64,000 nucleotides of DNA from Stictocephala bisonia (lineage: Eukaryota > Arthropoda > Insecta > Hemiptera > Membracidae), in the NCBI GenBank assembly GCA_035578905.1, contig JAQJVL010000306.1:124001-188000 (forward strand), written 5' to 3'. The notes under the pieces were generated by a model that ran no database searches, had not been told where the DNA came from, and saw nothing but the letters and a program-made list of their open reading frames with translations. The position numbers and the translations under genes were made by a program. Shown here one piece after another: positions 10,901 through 24,600 of the stretch (its first letter is position 1; every line of letters begins with the position of its first letter).

Positions 10901-13900
10901 TTTGTAAATAAAACAACAAACAATGAATTTCTTGTGAAAATCATTAAATAGCGAACTGTTCTAATACTTTACACAATTAAAATTACTATACACTCTTTTA
11001 TATTGTAGTTGTACAATACGATTATAAAAACTCTAACAATCTACAGCAGTTACAATAAACACTAGTAAACATTTATTAACATTAAACTCTATGGGACTGG
11101 AAAAAATGTACTGTGGAAAACACTAAATACAAAAAGTAATTATTTAAAAAAGGAATTCAAGATTTCGGAGAAAAATAAATTATTGTTAATTGATTGCATA
11201 AAGATTACAGATGCTGTCCATCCTAAAAATACCATACACTCAACAAATTGACAAAAGTGATGTAGACTGCTTACACGGTTCAGTCCCAGCTCAACATAAA
11301 GTCAAGGACAGAAAGCAGTAAAACAGTGCTAGTTTGAAAAACCTCACCAGGAACAAACAGTATTTGTCATCACAAAACAATAATATATTATAAATTTTAG
11401 ACTTTTATTACAGTATAGTACATCCTCGGTTATCCGGCCTAATCTAGCGAAGGTCAAGCCGGATATGATAAAAGCCGGATAAAACATAGTCATAAATAAC
11501 TTGGTTTTATTGGAGAAACACTTTTAGTAACTGATAATAGACAGCACGCGTAAGCAGGGCACCTACAATTGCATGTGACGCAATGCGCTCTGCAGCAATT
11601 GTAATGAAACACAATACAAAAGATATTAATGTTCCACTTTCCCCACTCGCGAAATTGACTATTCCAGCCACCCTCACTGAACAAAAGTAAACAACATTGC
11701 AAGCTCAGATCTTCAGTTACATTATTAAATTGAGAGAGAGTGAATAGTCAATATAGTGCCTGCAAATTGCGAAATGCAAAACCGAAACACTTGTATGACA
11801 TATTCGTTTCAAAACTGAAAGTCCGATTAATTGTAGTTTTATCTTGTAAATAATTTTTATTGTTATCTACTTGCCAAACCGAATGACACGGACTGCCGGA
11901 TAAAGCGAGGCCATGTAATCGAGGTTGTACTGTATTGATTTTGGGATGAATACATAGGTTAAAACAGAATGTAGCATTTCAAGGATCTAGTGGAAACGTA
12001 AGTGTCATTGAGGAAATGTTTGATGGTAATAGACATCAATACTAAACATAATAGAAACAACAAGGCAAAAGTTATCTTTGTGTTATTTTCAAGACATGAC
12101 TGAATTTTTATCCCAGTTTAATACAGAACACAGAACTAATACAGAACTTTACTCTGCAGTATTGCTAGTATTAACCCATTCACTCATATTAGTAATAGCG
12201 TGTTTAAAAAAACAATGCATACTTGAACGTGCGAAAAATTGAAAATGTCCATTAAATTCTAGTTCAATCGTGTGTTCCTGCTCGAGACCCAAATATGCAA
12301 TAAGAAATAGGACTTACTGTCGGATTCAAAAAGAAATTTTCACGAGTTTGAACATGTTTATATATAATCTTAGAACTTAGGCTTAAGCGGCTGGTGTCAT
12401 AACTAGAATCTACATTTTCTGGTGATAACCGCGTCAATTAACTACAGTAGAACCTCTTTAATCCAGCACGTTTGGGACTCGACACTTGCCGGATTAAAGA
12501 AAATTCCGGACTATGGAGGTTATTTATTAAAATACAGGAGTCGTATAAAAATAACACAATTTGCACAAAAAACTTTTACTGATGTATTTATTATTCAAAC
12601 ATGGGTTATTTAAACAATATAAATCAATATATAAGTACAGGAGAAATATTAAAATGCAATTTTTAAGTACAGTACACGATGAAATAAATTTGAATACATC
12701 ATGAAATACAGTACAGTACTGTACTATTCGTGGTTTTTAGCAACATCACTGGTAGATGGCTGGAAAAAAGATCTAATATCTACTTGCTTATTACAACTAT
12801 TTTTTTGTTTAAAAAATCATTTTTTATGATATGCAAGTTCATAACTTCGGACATACTGTATTGTTTATTTGACTCAGCAAATTTTACAAACATATTGATT
12901 GCTTCACTTGCTTCGTTCCAAGACACAACTTTTGTTCCCGAGACTAATTCATCGTCACTTTCTGATTCGTCCTGAACTGGTTTTTGATTCAGAACACTTT
13001 GAACTATGGATTCATCACTGATTTCTTCAAATGGTGAGAGGTCTTTATCAATCTCTAACCACTCAACGATTACGGTGCTTGGAATATTTCTCAGCTCACT
13101 CATTTATCTAGTGATTTTTATCATTGTTCATAACACCTGGCCAGAGTTTCCTCCATGATCTTTTAACTGTTTCATTCTGAACATCATTCCATGACAAAGC
13201 TGCAGTAAAAATTGCATCTTTTGTGTTAAACTTGGCTTGAAAGTCCTTAACACTGGACTCGGAGACAACCAATTCTTGTATGAATGAGCCTCTGTACAGT
13301 ACTTGCATTTAAAGTTTTGAATGACGCCTTGGTCCATGGGCTGAATTAAAGGCGTGACATTTGGGGGAAGGTACATGACAGAAATATTACCATAAGTAAG
13401 TTTATTGGCAGAGGGATGTGCCCTACAGTTGTCTAGCAAAAGAACGGCTTTTGTATCTTCTGGTTTTCCCAAACTGACAAAATGAGATTTTACTGATGGT
13501 ACAAACTGGTGAAAAAAACCAGTCTTTGAACAGTTCTGCACTCATCCAAGCATTACTTTGAGCTGCATAATGCACTGGTAGATGAGTAAGGCCCTTAAAT
13601 GCTCTGGGTTTTTTGTATTTGCCTATTACGAACAGTTTAAGTTTATGATCACCAGACGCATTCCCACAGCACAAGACTGTCAACCTGTCTATGTTCATTT
13701 TAAAACCTTTGGCACTTTTTTCGTTATGACCTGCTAAAGTGGAGTAAGGCAAACAGCGCCATAACAAGCCGGTTTCATCTGCATTGTACACCTGAAATGG
13801 ATTCAAGTCATTTTTTTCAACAAAATCTTGAAAAAATATTTTAAAATCATTTGCAGCAACTTCGTCAGCAGACTTAGATTCTCCTGAAAAATCTAACTTT

Positions 13901-16600
13901 CGGATCCCATGCCTAACCTTAAATTTATGTAGCCAACCACTTGAAAACGTACATTTATCCTCCTCAAGATTCAATTCTTGCTCAAAGAGTTTCGCTTTTT
14001 CAATTAGCATAGGTCCGGTAACAGGTTTGCCTTCTGACCTCTTGGCTGAAAACCATGTGTAAAGAGCGCTATCGAGATTTTCGCTTTTTGGTTTCTTTGT
14101 TGTTTGTCTTGTTTCAACTGCTTTAGTTGTTTCCGTTTTTGAAACAAATGCTTCAAGTTTGGCTCTTTGGTTCCTTATATCATAGATGGTTGATGAACCA
14201 AGATTATATTCTTCCATAATATCATTAGGATTTTCACCTCGATCTAATTTTGCAATTATTTCTAATTTTTGCTTAATATTTAGGGTTACATGCTTCCTTT
14301 TCTGTGTAGGCTTCTTGCCGACATTTTTTTCCAATTTCGAAAACATGGTACATTATATTTACAGAAAAAAATTGTATATCAACACAATAAGTAATCAAGC
14401 AGTCTATACAGTACTGTACAGTTCAATCGTACAGTAGCCTAAAGTACGAAATTGTTTCCACTAAAACACACTCACTTTTCAGTACGTATGTAAATACAGT
14501 ACAGTATAGAATAAGTAAATTTAAACAATAAAATTAAATAAGCTTCACTCACTTACGTACAGTACTTTACTACGCACTACTCAGAGTGATAGAAACAAAA
14601 CCACTGACTGAACAACAAAAATGGCGTGGAGTTTGGCGTTTGGTGTTCCACTGTACTGCAGACGCGGATTGAAGAGTGAAGTGCATGCCGGGAGACAAGT
14701 GGATCCGAGATTTGCCGAGCAGTCACGATTGTTAGCTTACTCAGGTTTACTGCTCAGAGCATGACGCTTTGTGGCTTGAGTGTCGGCAGTAGCTGTCGAG
14801 TTGCTCACTTTAAAATGTTCATTGTGAAGGCAATTCTATAATTTTTGTCTATTGCCGTTGATGCCGGATTATAGACAATTTCGGACTATAGAATGCCGGA
14901 TTAAGGAGGTTTTACTGTACAATATATACAAGGTAACCAGACGTTTCGCCCATACTGTGATGTGGCATCCTCAGTGGTTTCTCTGCAGTATTTTTATATA
15001 GCAAGATTTTTGTATAGCATTAACCGTTTTATAATCTACTTTATTTTTCAATTCTGTATTTTTGAACCGTTTTGAAGTTTGTATGATCAGCCATTTTTAT
15101 AATTGCAAGGGTTTTCAACAATTACAACAACAATTTTTGTAAAAGAGTAAAAATTCTAGAATGTGGACAGACTACAAAAAACAATCTTCTTCACATGTGG
15201 TTAAAGTTTCACTGAATTTAGTAGTTTTTGTTTTAGAATTTTTCGATGTTGAGCTTTACTCCAAAAGTGATAAGATTTCGTGTTTTTTTTTTTTTTATTC
15301 TATCCGCTATAAAAATTCTTAAAGTCTTAAAAAAATATGTAAGTTATATATTACGTAGAATTAAATAAGTTAAATTTTGGTTGACAACACAACGAAATTG
15401 GATGAGTATTTATTTTTTAGCAGAGGTTCAAACTCAAGTACATGCTTTTTTAATCCAACAGCAATAACTTTTTGGGTGTGAATTTAGTCACATAGTCAAA
15501 AATTAAGTTTGTTTTTACAAAATATGCACTTATTTATAAAGTCTCATTTGAGTAATGATGTTGGTTGTTCTGATGTTGGGTGGATGCCATGTTTGTATTA
15601 AGAGGACCGAGATCAGAACCTATCAAATACGATCTCAACATCCCTATGTTCCCATGAGAAAGTATTACCAAACGAAACTGATACACATTCCTCTTAGTGG
15701 TCAAGTGAATCAGTTCTATGAGAGCTATTAACTAAGAAGGAGTTACAGATGATATGCTATTGAAATTATCAGGATTACACTTAAAATTTTTGATTAATGC
15801 CACACCAGTTACGATTAATGATCACCAGTTACAACATCTTCAGATCATAATAACCAAATTGTACAAAAATATAAAACATATGTTAAAAAATATAGAATTT
15901 TTAAATATTAAATAACATTGATGGATAAGTTATTAAAATTTAAAAACAAGGTTTTGAATTATTTAAGTTGTTTTCTAGTTCATTTCTAATTACAGGTAAA
16001 AATATATTATTAAAATTAACAGATAGCTGAGAAAAGCAGTAATCTTTTTTTAATGCCATTAACGCACTTTCAATTTTATTTCTCTTTTTCCATGATTTTT
16101 CTTTATATATAATAAACGACTCTTCAAATGTTATATCATGCTTGTTATTAATAGCATGTTCAACTAATTTTGATTGTTCAGTATTTTCAGTTTTAAAATT
16201 ATATATATGTTCCTTTATTCTTGTTTTAACAGGTTTTGATGTTTGGCCGAAATATGTGTTATTGCATTACAATTAACTTTTTATATAACATTTTTTGTTT
16301 TTTTTTTTATTTTTTGTTTTCGTCTAAAAAAGCATGCAATCGTCAAGACAATGAAAACAAACCTGTAACAATTGAAGTCATAGCCTGAAGTTAAAAACCT
16401 TTCAGAGAAAATTCAAAAAATTAATTCTAAATTTAATATTTGAACAAGTTTTACATCATCAGAAAGCCTAAGTAGTTAATTATCTAAATTAAAACCAAAA
16501 AATTAAAATCAATCAACAAAAATGTTATATACAAAATTAATTGTGAATGCAATAAAACATATTTCGGCCAAACATCAAGACCTGTTAAAACAAGAATAAA

Positions 16601-16656
<56 letters not shown>

Positions 16657-19600
16657 ATTTTAAAACTGAAAATACTGAACAATCAAAATTAGTTGAACAT
16701 GCTATTAATAACAAGCATGATACAACATTTGAAGTCGTCTATTATATATAAAGAAAAATCATGGAATAAGATAAATAAAATTGAAAGTGCGTTCATGGTA
16801 CTAAAAAAAGATTACTGCATTTCTCAGCCATCTGTTAATTTTAATAATATATTTTTACCTGTAATTAGAAATGAACTAGAAAACAACTTAAATAATTCAA
16901 AACCTTGTTTTTAAATTTCAACAACTTATCTATCAATGTTATTTAATATTTACAAATTCTATATTTTTTAACATGTGTTTTATATTTTTGTACAATTTGG
17001 TTATTATGATGCTATAACTGGAGGAAATGCATTAATCAAAAATTAATAATTGTGGAATTATTAAAAATTTCTAATTTAAATCCATCGAAATGCCACCAAG
17101 TACCAAATAAAGAAAATAAACTTAAAATGTTGAGATTCGATGGTGGCAGCTTTCTAAACACGTAACCTGATCTGTCCCAATTTTATTGCAGGTGGTTTGC
17201 AGCAGAATGGCTCAAGCTGATACTCTGTTGAAGGAGGAGATCACAGCATTGTTAAGTGAACAGTTTTACGTGCCAGTGCTCAGATCTCCTGACCATTCCA
17301 TAGAACCAGTTGTTGGGAAACCATTTTCACCTTGTAGCCCTCTGGTAAATATTAATTTGACATTTAATTTACAATCCAGTCTAGGCACTACTTTTATGTG
17401 TAGTTATATTTATAATTTAATTTACTTTTTTGTTAGGATAGTTTATGAAATTGCTCGTTACAAATAATTTAGTATTACAACATAATAATTAATTTTTTCT
17501 GACAGAAATTATTATTTAAGATATTATTTAAATAAAATTAAAATTAGTAAACGCCTTTTTTTACATCCACCCATCTGTAAATTGAGATCAATTAACCATG
17601 AATGTGTTTTGCTATGAAATAAGCAGCTTCAAGCATTGAACATCAGGATATTTTTTTTAGATACTAAATTATTTCAACACAAATTTATCTAGTTTATATT
17701 TATAATTAGAGAAAAATGTAACTAACATACCCAAAGAGAAGAGAAAGCTTCCATTTCAGAATGTTTCTACTTTCAAAGCAAACGTTTCAGTTGTATTTGT
17801 ATGAGATCTTTGTGTGAGGAGAATGGTTATAAAAAGCTGGATTCATGGGTGGCAGAAGTAGAACATGTATATATGTGAAAAAGAAATAGTATGTATTTGG
17901 CGACAGCTAAATTGAAGAAAACGTTGTAAATTTGGTTCTGAAAATTTCTGTCCATTTCCATAAATTTATTTATTTTTATGTTCAAAAGTTATTCCTAGGA
18001 AAAAAATATTTTCTATAAATTTATTTTATCCAAACAATAAATAGTGTTAGATTGTGTGCATAGCTCCAATATTCATCCCATTGTTAAAATTACATTTTTA
18101 TTTATAACATTTTCAGACCACTTAATATGAAATCTCTCGATCTTGTGAGAACTCGATCGTGGGGCCACTCAAATCCTAGACAGATTTTAGGCCTACCAAC
18201 AAGTTGTCTCCTCATAATTTTGTCTTCTGCCATATCTATGTCATCTCCCAGTCTTCACACACACCAACTTCCTCTAGATCTTCCGTGCTTTTCATTGATT
18301 TTCCAGTCCATACTCTTTTAACTGTTCTGTCCTCTTCTCTCCTTTCAACATGACACATCCATCTTATCCTCCAATCTTAATCACCGCTATGAAATCAGGG
18401 TTTTTGTACAATTCTCTTTGCTCTTCATATATTCTCATACTCCTAATCTGTACAGAACTTAGAAAGTTTTTTTTTAATATGTAAGGATGCTAATTTTACA
18501 TGTGTCAGGAGGAACAGTTGGGCTGTGGAGACGCTCTCAGTCCAGAGCTGGAAGTTCAGGCAGTAGCAGGACCCATGCCTCGTCAGACAGCAGAACTTTT
18601 CCGACGGCGATGGAAAACACCACCACGGGTTCCTGGCTCCCCTCTCAATCATAACCGGCCTACCCTCACAGACCAGGACAAGGGCTGGGAAAAAGTAGGA
18701 AGGTAATTTAAGGTTTTATTTGAATTTTTATTTCCCTGTAGAGTATTTCCAGTTATTTTAAAATAAAGTTCAGTTCAAGATAGTACAGACTTTCCGGCTT
18801 TTAAGAAAATATAACATTTATATATTTTTATTTACTCAAACAATAACTTCATTCTGAAAACAAAACCTTAATCAGTCATAGTATTATATGTTGATTGCAA
18901 TAGCTGTTCTAATTTCAAGTTTTAACAAGGCAGTATTTCCTCAGACAACCAAGTATCACCTGTGCATTACGATTGAAAGGATAAATGAGAAGTGACAATT
19001 AAAATGAGATGAAATTTGGTTATCTATGACAATTTTCATTGGATTTAACAGTGGTTTAATTAAACAGATGCTTAACTATCACTAATGCAACAGCTAACAT
19101 TTATAATTAATTTAAAAGTGTCAAATAGAGGAATACTAACACAGGGAAATTTAAGAATATAGTCAACATAACAAAATAATTGGTTATTTATTTTATGATA
19201 AATGCTTAAAATAACGATTATTGTTGAAATGATGACAAAAATTGTAATCTCAGTATTTAAATTGCACAATTTAATGAGACTCAGTCATTCAAACTGCACA
19301 ATTTAATATGAGACTCAGTCATTCAAACTGTTTAATATGAGACTCAGTCATTCAAACTGCACAATTTAATATGAGATTCAGTCATTCAAACTGCACAATT
19401 TAATATGAGACTCAGTCATTCAAACTGTTTAATATGAGACTCAGTCATTCAAACTGCACAATTTAATATGAGACTCAGTCATTCAAACTGCATAATTTAA
19501 TATGAGACTCAGTCATTCAAACTGTTTAATATGAGACTCAGTCATTCAAACTGTTTAATATGAGACTCAGTCATTCAAACTGTTTAATATGAGACTCAGT

Positions 19601-21606
19601 CATTCAAACTGTTTAATATGAGACTCAGTCATTCAAACTGCACAATTTAATATGAGACTCAGTCATTCAAACTGTTTAATATGAGACTCAGTCATTCAAA
19701 CTGTTTAATATGAGAATCAGTCATTCAAACTGCACAATTTAATATGAGACTCAGTCATTCAAACTGTTTAATATGAGACTCAGTCATTCAAACTGCACAA
19801 TTTAATATGAGACTCAGTCATTCAAACTGTTTAATATGAGATTCAGTCATTCAAACTGTTTAATATGAGACTCAGTCATTCAAACTGCACAATTTAATAT
19901 GAGACTCAGTCATTCAAACTGTTTAATATGAGACTCAGTCATTCAAACTGCACAATTTAATATGAGACTCAGTCATTCAAACTGTTTAATATGAGACTCA
20001 GTCATTCAAACTGTTTAAAGTTATATATTAGATAGTGATAAAAATAAATTTACTTGGTAAAAAAACTTAAAAGGAATGCCAGCCCTTGAATGGATCACAG
20101 ACTGTCATGTACATTGCCACATCAGGTAGACTGTACCGTCCAGTTTAAACAACATTGGGACATCCTCTAGAACATAATTCCTTATGTAAGTTATAGTTTG
20201 CACATATTATACTGTTGGCGCATAAATTATGTGTACCCGAGATTGAGGGTTGTATACTAAGAAACTATGCAACATATGAAAAATCCACTCATCCCATTGT
20301 TTTCTTTGTTTTATTGTACGTTATGCCATGAATCTTAAATAATTTTTATTCAAGTTGGAACAAAAAAGTGCCAGAATTTTAACTAGTGTTTTTCTGTTCA
20401 TCAACTTTACACTTTTATTACTCAAAGACCTGTTAATATATCGTATGAAGACCGATTGTAGTCCATTTAGTTTCTGCATGATAGCAACACGAATTGGGAA
20501 CATCGATAACCAAACAACCAAACGAAAATTGCGTCATTGCCGTGTCGGACAGCATCAAACATACGAGTGGAAAGGGTTATAGTTACAATTATAATTGTTA
20601 ACGCTTATTTTATTGTAGATGTACAATTATAATGAAAAGTACAAATATAAAAAAATTTCAACAATTTAATTGAAACTTTTAACAGTATATTTAATTTATG
20701 ATACAATGATAACTACAACAAAATAATAGAAAATTAGAAAGCATAGAAAAAGAACAATAAGTGTAGAAAACAATGTGCTTGGGTGGAGCGACAGACTGAG
20801 GATATTTTCGTTTTACGCGTGTGCAATGGCAGAAGACGGAGCTGCGCCCATGCACGCTCTGATTGGCTGCCCCGCCCCTTTTCATTCATAGACGATTTAC
20901 GTTTGTAATTGGCTGAGGGAGTTGGCCAAAGACATATCTAAGATGATGTTGCATACTAGCGGAAGTTTTAAGCACTATCATTTACACTATTGACAGAAAT
21001 ATTTCATTTCGGATATGTTCGTTAACTGCGTTTGAGGCAAAGTAGAGGCAGTGTATATATTTGTTTGCCGTGTGCGAAGAGTTAATATGGGGTTGACAGG
21101 AATGTTAAAACTCATAGAAAACATTTCTGTCAACCCCATATTAAACAATAAATTTCAGAATTTTAACTTCTCAAGAGGAAAATATTCTTGAAACAACTTT
21201 TTTTACTTCCAGAGGTTGTAAAATTAATTACTTGATCACATTGTAGTCCTTATGTAACGTATTGATGTAAAATTGGCCAGTTAAAAGTGATTTACTTGCG
21301 AATATAAAAATAATGTATCATAATTGTACATGTCATAGGATTACATAATGTAACCAAGTAATTAATTTTCAGGACATTGATAAGAACTTTTTTCTTGTTA
21401 AAAGTTAAAATTCTGAAATCTATTAACTTATAGAAAACATTCCTGTCATCTATATAAATGCTATCCATTAATCAATTTTAGATTAATAAAAGTGTAAAGT
21501 TGATGAACAGTGGAAACCAGCCAAAATTCTGGTCTTTTTTTATGTTCCAAATAGAATAAAAAGTAATAAAATTTTGAAAAGCATGTGTAAAAAACATTTT
21601 TTGACT

Positions 21607-21642
<36 letters not shown>

Positions 21643-24600
21643 ATTGCGTTACTACAGAAATATAATAAATAATAGATATTAACATAATGGGTAAAGTGAA
21701 TAAAACGAAGTAGTTACTTCAACTCAACATTTTTCGAGTTATTACTCGGTTTCAGATGAATAAAACGATTAAGTACTTACTGGATGATTAAGTAGTTACT
21801 TAGGTTTCGTGTGAATAAACCAAATAACGAGTCTTAAAATGAAGTAAGTACTCGCAATTTTTTAAGTCAGTCAGTAGCCGTGCTTAAGTTTGAACATGGC
21901 TAGTTTGTAAACTAAACAATTATAGAATAGAATAGAATAGAATAAGTTTATTCAAAAAATTTTACATAATTATGGCCCCGCTAAGTAACAAATAATACTT
22001 GTCAGCGGGGTCCATCTTAACTGTAACATGTGATACATCAAATAAATTAATATATAGTACATAGTAATGTAATAAATTTAACATAATCTTAAGAATAACT
22101 GTATAGAAACAATGGCAATTGGCGGGCAAATAATTCACCTAGTGTATAAGTGGCAAACTTAAACAAGTTAACTGATATTACATAGATAGTTTATAATAAC
22201 AAGTACTATGAATATATTTATAAAAAGGTTGTTCCCAAAGATGGTGCCTTTGTACATTTCATGAGGAATGGGTGGAGCTGATTAACTTCCCTTACCCCAA
22301 CTCAAAAACAGGTTTCTCTGCCAGATGTGATTTAACATGTTCTCAAACTAGCATCTGCTTTAACTAGTCAGTTCAGTATCAGCTCCAACCATGTGCACTA
22401 TATGCTCCAAGCTTACAGAAAAATTTTCAATGATGAAATAAACAAGAAATCAGCTTAATTAACCTATTCAACTGATAATCCCAAAATTTCTCATTTGTAA
22501 TGTGATTCTTACAGTACTAACACTACCCAATATTATGTATTAATTGTTATGTACTATGGAATATATTCAGTGTTGCTATTGTGTTTCAAAGTGTTTGGTG
22601 TTATATGTAATCCATATTTTAACTACTTCATAGTTTTGGTGTTATAAGTGTGTAGTTTACTAATTTACTAACTCCAAACTAATAAAAAAAAAAAAAAAAA
22701 AAAACGAAAACTAAGGCAGTCAGTACTATTCACGAACCAAATTGATCAGTAGTGATGCGTTTTGTTGAATGTAAGTACACTAACAGTATACATTTAATAA
22801 AAATTATATGTATCTAACAATGAATTGAATTAACTCCAATATTAACAACTTACACTAATATTTAAAAGTAAATACAAAAAACACAATTCCACTAAATTTA
22901 TTGAGAAAAACCCATATTTAATCATGAACTTATAGTACATAATATTTATGCAGTCAGATAGACTGTCATATTGTTAATTAACTGTACAAACAATTTTATT
23001 TTGGTGAGTGACCTAACAATTTGTGGTAGTAAAAAGAAGTTGCATCCCAACTGTAGGTCAGTGAAATATCAACATAAATTATACAAAGTAATTTCCTAGT
23101 CAGCTAGGCTGCCACACCTTTATAAGTAGTTTTATGTAGTTAATAGTGAAATTTAAGGGGATAACAATTAAGCACATTCAATTAAAACTATTCATAATTA
23201 CAAAGTACTATGATGATAACTTCCAGTATAACCTACTAGGCTACATTCTTAAAATTAATTTCACAAATATTATCAGCACCTACTACTATAGGTTATTTAT
23301 AACCATATTAATTTTAAAAATTAATACTGCAAAACAAGTGTGCTTTTTCATGAAAAATAACACAAACAAAAGATTTGAAGCAGCCCATCGAGGTTGATTG
23401 TACATCAGAAAATATAGTATATGGTTAGGCTTTGCCAAAATCTGTATAGACTACAGTATTTCATAAATTTATAATAGTTAGGCCCTAAAATACTTTACTA
23501 GCTATCATTTAAAATATAATGTAACTAATCAGTAATACAAATATATCACTTGTAAAGAAAATAACAATGATTAATTGTCAATGTTTTCAACAATATTAAC
23601 AGAAATAACAAAAATAGACTATAGCAGATAATAACACTACTAAAAATATAAAAATAGGCCAACTAACATAAATATTTAATAATAGACTATATAAAAAGAA
23701 ATAAAAACAATAACAAGAAATTAAATAACAAGAGCTTAAATAAGTTAACAAGATTTAGGTAGAATAATAGCAGTCTATGTCCAGCAAAGTCAACCAATTA
23801 AGTTATTATTTTCAAATATGAGCCACTGATATACCATCCTTTTAAATTTGCAAAATTCCATTTCACTATAGATTTCCACTGGCAATCCATTGTATAGATT
23901 AGGCACAATAAAACCTGGTACTCTCTCTCCAAAAACTGAGAACGCTGTCTGTACTTTTAGTTTTTCTATATTTCTTAATCGGAAAGAGGTATTTTTTAAA
24001 TTAGGAATTTTATGAGTCTCATCAAAAAAATGGGCAATAATGATGCTGTATTTATAAAATCCCTTTGGTGTAAGGGTATTAGCTTTTGAGAATACATTCA
24101 CTTCATTGTGTTTACCAAATAATAAGTTCAAACATTTACGCTGTACTTTTTCAATTTTGTTCAAATGACAATCAGCAGCTGTTCCATATAATATTATTCC
24201 ATATCTTACAATAGATTCAGTTAAGGCCTTATAGACAGATATCTTTCCTTTCTCATCTAGGACATTTTTGAGCCTGAAGAAGGTTGCTGTACATGAGTAA
24301 AGTTTTCTCAGAATTGTCTCAATATGATCATTCCATATCAGACCTTTGTCTATAGTTATGCCAAGGTAGTGACATTTATTCTTTATTTCAATTTTAGTAC
24401 AACTACAATCTGTAACTTGGGTGTAAGAAAGTAAATTTTGGCAAGTACACTTATGGTGCTTGATTACAGGAGTCATTGTTATTTTTTTATTTCTCAAATG
24501 AAGAATCATCATAACGGTTTTATTTGGATTAATTATAAGTTCCGTGTCATGCATCCACTTATTAATCTTATCAAAACTTATCTGCAATCTCTTTTGAGCT

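Noticed and set aside
19262..20018. CRISPR-like alternation of repeat and spacer
   Set aside because: The 29/34-bp units differ only by a 5-bp indel; there are no unique spacers.
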